A DNA stretch of 10,208 nt from an uncultured Flavobacterium sp. (GTDB lineage Bacteria; Bacteroidota; Bacteroidia; Flavobacteriales; Flavobacteriaceae): the NCBI RefSeq assembly GCF_946482535.1, contig NZ_CAMLRU010000095.1, positions 1 through 10,208 on the forward strand, written 5' to 3'. The translations under genes were made by a program, and so were the position numbers. Of the stretch, positions 8,133 through 10,208 are shown in pieces (positions within the stretch are counted from its first letter, which is position 1; each line of letters begins with the position of its first letter). The notes beneath the pieces were generated by a model. That model made no database searches and was not told the origin of the DNA. It saw only the letters and a list, made by a program, of their open reading frames with translations.

Positions 8133-9654
8133 TAATATCAATCTTTTTGTTTGTCGATACGGTCAAGGTTAATAAACCTGCCAGTATCATTGAAAGTCCA
8201 CCAATTATTAAAGCATAAATGGGTTCGTCATTAAAAAAAGTGTTGACCAAGAAACCTAGTATGGTTCCGGCAACGATTTGCGGGATTACAATAAAGAAGT
8301 TAAAAACGCCCATATAATAACCCATTTTGCTTGAAGGCAATGAACCCGAAAGCATCGCGTAAGGAATAGATAAGATACTTGCCCAAGCAATACCTACACC
8401 AACCATAGCGAGTAATAAACCAACTTTGTCCGATAGAAAATATACAGAAATTAACCCTAATCCTCCGGCAATTAAAGCCAGCATGTGGGTGAATTTGTTA
8501 CTGGTTCTTTTGGCTAAAACCGGCAAAAGGAAAGCGACAGCAGCAGCGACACCATTGTAAACAGTGAACATTACAGAAACCCAGTCGGCGGCATCATTGT
8601 ACACTTTTGAGGTAGTGTCATTGGTTCCAAAAACATGACCTGTTACAGCTTTGGTAGTATAAATCCACATGGCAAACAAAGCGAACCATGAGAAAAATTG
8701 TACCCAAGCCAGTTGTTTCATGGTTTTTGGCATGTTTAATAAATCAGTAATGATAATGGTAAAGCCGTTTCGAACTTTGTTTTTTCTCAGTTGAGAAACC
8801 AAAGCAAACAAAACACCGGATACAAGAATACCAATGGAAAGGATATACAGTTCTTTGTGACTGTTTTCGCTTTTGGTATTAATGTCGTGAACAAAATAAG
8901 ATAAGATTAATCCAATGATGGATAAAACCAAACCGATGTTAAATTGTCTTTTTTCAGTACAGCCTTCTTCGTTGGTGTTTTCATCAGTTTTTGAATTGTC
9001 TTTTTTGGCGTTTTCAAAGGCTTCCAATTCTTCTGGAGTATACTCTTTCGATTTTACTACGGTCCAAATTACGGCAAGAAGAAATACAATTCCGCCAACA
9101 TAGAATGACCATTTTACAGAAGGCGGCACTATGCCTTCGGGAGCTGTGTTTTCGATGTTAAACCAATTGGTAAAGACATAAGGCAATGCAGAACCTACAA
9201 CAGCACCAAGTCCGATAAAGAAACTTTGCATGGCAAAACCGAGTGTGCGTTGTTTTTCGGATAAATTATCACCTACAAAAGCTCTGAATGGTTCCATCGA
9301 AATGTTGATAGAAGAATCCATAATCCACAAAGTACCGATGGCAATCCAAAGGGTTGGGGAATTTGGCATAAAAATCAGTGCAATTGAAGATAAAATGGCG
9401 CCGGCTAGAAAGTAAGGTCTTCTTCTGCCTAATCGAGTCCAAGTTCTGTCTGAAAAATAACCCACAATGGGTTGAATGATGAGACCGGTTAACGGTGCGG
9501 CTAGCCAATAAAGTCCTATTTTATCAACTTCTGCGCCTAAGGTGTCAAAAATTCTTGAAGTGTTTGCGTTTTGCAGGGCAAAACCAAATTGTATCCCCAA
9601 GAAACCGAAACTCATGTTCCAAATTTCCCAGAAACCTAACTTACGCTTTTCCAT
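8125..9654 (-). CDS. MFS sugar permease, SLC45 / sucrose-transporter-like (probable maltose transporter)
   Basis: This 509-residue inner-membrane protein probably imports maltose, likely with protons. It has about 12 hydrophobic segments. The loop after the second segment reads GYFSDRTWTRLGRRRP (65-80), the signature form of the plant sucrose-transporter and SLC45 group. The second half has WVQFFSWFALFAMWIY (317-332) and MGVFNFFIVIPQI (448-460), which resemble conserved parts of the same group. A hydrophilic, acidic stretch at about 203-236 probably forms the central cytoplasmic loop. It is the first gene after the regulatory gap and overlaps the start of the beta-phosphoglucomutase gene by 8 nt. 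Caulobacter MalY is a maltose transporter of similar type (from memory). Transporter class is firm; maltose is inferred from the phosphorylase and mutase genes behind it. Confidence 0.9.
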   Translation of the reverse strand: MEKRKLGFWEIWNMSFGFLGIQFGFALQNANTSRIFDTLGAEVDKIGLYWLAAPLTGLIIQPIVGYFSDRTWTRLGRRRPYFLAGAILSSIALIFMPNSPTLWIAIGTLWIMDSSINISMEPFRAFVGDNLSEKQRTLGFAMQSFFIGLGAVVGSALPYVFTNWFNIENTAPEGIVPPSVKWSFYVGGIVFLLAVIWTVVKSKEYTPEELEAFENAKKDNSKTDENTNEEGCTEKRQFNIGLVLSIIGLILSYFVHDINTKSENSHKELYILSIGILVSGVLFALVSQLRKNKVRNGFTIIITDLLNMPKTMKQLAWVQFFSWFALFAMWIYTTKAVTGHVFGTNDTTSKVYNDAADWVSVMFTVYNGVAAAVAFLLPVLAKRTSNKFTHMLALIAGGLGLISVYFLSDKVGLLLAMVGVGIAWASILSIPYAMLSGSLPSSKMGYYMGVFNFFIVIPQIVAGTILGFLVNTFFNDEPIYALIIGGLSMILAGLLTLTVSTNKKIDINE

Positions 9655-9681
9655 TTATCGTAATTTATTGGTTTGTAATAC

Positions 9682-9700
9682 GATAAGCGCTTTGCTTATC
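9682..9700. promoter_or_regulatory. LacI-family operator candidate (dyad near the permease start)
   Basis: GATAAGCGCTTTGCTTATC has perfect 7-bp arms (9682-9688 and 9694-9700) around a 5-nt spacer. It contains the 8-bp palindrome AAGCGCTT (9685-9692), whose central CG flanked by AA and TT matches the usual core of LacI/GalR operators. It lies 28 nt upstream of the permease start and just downstream of the candidate promoter, where a bound repressor would block transcription. The binding protein is most likely the LacI-type regulator encoded immediately upstream. Confidence 0.55.
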
Positions 9701-9733
9701 AAAACTTTAATTTGTTTTCGAAGTAAAGTACAA
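9700..9733 (-). promoter_or_regulatory. Weak candidate Bacteroidetes-type promoter for the permease operon
   Basis: On the minus strand a TTG (9731-9733) is followed after 23 nt by AAGTTTTG (9700-9707). The second element matches the Bacteroidetes -7 consensus TAnnTTTG at all fixed positions except the first T. Transcription would start inside the adjacent dyad. The spacing is at the long end of what is described for Flavobacterium, and the match is imperfect. A second partial match, TATCTTTA (9750-9757), has no -33 element. Confidence 0.3.
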
Positions 9734-9788
9734 GCTTTGATAATTAGGGTAAAGATAGTAAAGAATTTATATTGAGACCATGCTCTCT

Positions 9789-9809
9789 AAAAAAAATGGC
9801 ATTGAATGC
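9789..9809 (-). terminator. Possible weak terminator of the LacI-type gene
   Basis: On the minus strand the short symmetric sequence GCATTCAATGC (from 9809 to 9799) is followed by CA and eight Us (9796-9789). The stem can form only about three pairs with a usable loop, so the hairpin is weak. The U-run is the best sign of an end for the regulator transcript, but read-through into the permease operon cannot be excluded. Confidence 0.2.
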
Positions 9810-9814
9810 TTACG

Positions 9815-9824
9815 AAAACGTTTT
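9815..9824. promoter_or_regulatory. Second LacI-operator-like palindrome AAAACGTTTT
   Basis: This perfect 10-bp palindrome with a central CG lies 20 nt past the end of the regulator gene and about 130 nt upstream of the other dyad. The AAACGTTT core is the type bound by PurR/GalR-like proteins. Paired operators about 130 bp apart could support looping. It is short and set in AT-rich sequence, so chance occurrence is possible. Confidence 0.35.
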
Positions 9825-9843
9825 TTGTTGATAAAAACTCTTT

Positions 9844-10208
9844 CTATTTGGTAGATTCTCTTTCTACCAATTCGGTTTCGATTACTTCTGTTCTGTATTG
9901 TTCTTCGTCTTCTTCTTCAGCTTCTAATCTTTCTATCAGCATTTTAGCGGCTTTACCGCCCATTTTCACCCCGTTTTGGCTTACAGTTGTGATGCTTGGA
10001 GAAGAATATTTGGAAATAATTCCATCGGTAAATCCGATAACTGAAATATCATCGGGTACTTTTTTGCCCAGTTTATTAGCTTCTTTTATGGCAGTAACAG
10101 CGAACAATTCGTTAACCGCAAAGATGGCATCGATAGAATTTTTGTCAATAAGAATGGCAATCGCATCTTCGAAGTTTTCGGTATCTTCTATCTTTAGAAT
10201 CAGATTTT
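9844..10208 (-). CDS. LacI-family transcriptional regulator (C-terminal part, runs off right edge)
   Basis: The window holds the last 120 residues of a LacI/GalR-type regulator; the frame stays open to the window edge, and the helix-turn-helix and most of the sugar-binding domain lie beyond it. The visible part matches the C-terminal effector-binding fold: DAIFAVNELFAVTAIKEA, then the VPDDISVIGF segment, a SPSITTVSQ segment, and MGGKAAKMLIERLE, each typical of LacI proteins. The tail is unusually acidic (EAEEEDEEQ) before the final TEVIETELVERES strand. Its position directly upstream of the permease operon, in the same direction, and the operator-like dyads in the gap suggest it controls this operon in response to maltose or a related sugar. 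Effector and sign of control cannot be read from the visible part. Confidence 0.9.
   Translation of the reverse strand, partial: NLILKIEDTENFEDAIAILIDKNSIDAIFAVNELFAVTAIKEANKLGKKVPDDISVIGFTDGIISKYSSPSITTVSQNGVKMGGKAAKMLIERLEAEEEDEEQYRTEVIETELVERESTK

Noticed and set aside
9844..10107. Short complete 87-residue ORF starting at a TTG
   Set aside because: The frame stays open upstream to the window edge and the sequence before the TTG continues the LacI fold (DAIFAVNE), so the TTG is internal to a truncated gene.

Overview
The window looks like a maltose/starch (malto-oligosaccharide) utilisation locus of a Flavobacteriaceae member, probably Flavobacterium or a close relative. The pointers are AT-rich codon use, AT-rich ribosome-binding regions without Shine-Dalgarno motifs, short N-terminal signal peptides ending in FAQ, a SusA-type GH13 enzyme, and a LacI regulator followed by an MFS transporter, beta-phosphoglucomutase and GH65 phosphorylase. 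All genes lie on the minus strand, so transcription runs from high to low coordinates.

Layout in transcription order: (1) the 3' part of a LacI-family regulator gene (9844-10208, cut by the window edge); (2) a 189-nt regulatory gap with two LacI-operator-like dyads and a weak candidate promoter; (3) an SLC45/sucrose-transporter-like MFS sugar permease; (4) beta-phosphoglucomutase, overlapping the permease gene by 8 nt; (5) a cytoplasmic GH65 maltose phosphorylase; (6) a clear hairpin plus U-run facing the direction of transcription; (7) a secreted SusA-like GH13 neopullulanase/cyclomaltodextrinase; (8) a secreted GH31 alpha-glucosidase or alpha-transglucosylase; (9) the 5' part (287 codons) of a lipoprotein GH13 alpha-amylase resembling MalS, cut by the left edge.

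Inferred pathway: the lipoprotein amylase, SusA-like enzyme and GH31 enzyme trim alpha-glucans and malto-oligosaccharides outside the inner membrane. The MFS permease imports maltose. Maltose phosphorylase splits it with phosphate into glucose and beta-glucose 1-phosphate, and beta-phosphoglucomutase converts the latter to glucose 6-phosphate. The LacI-type protein probably controls the operon through the dyads in front of the permease gene. No susC/susD pair is present; it may lie just outside the window.

No wholly new system is visible. The points most worth checking are the hairpin that splits the operon between its cytoplasmic and secreted halves, the paired operator-like dyads, and whether the GH31 enzyme is a hydrolase or a transglucosylase. 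No RNA genes, CRISPR arrays, insertion sequences or pseudogenes were seen, and no stretch over 300 bases lacks a gene.
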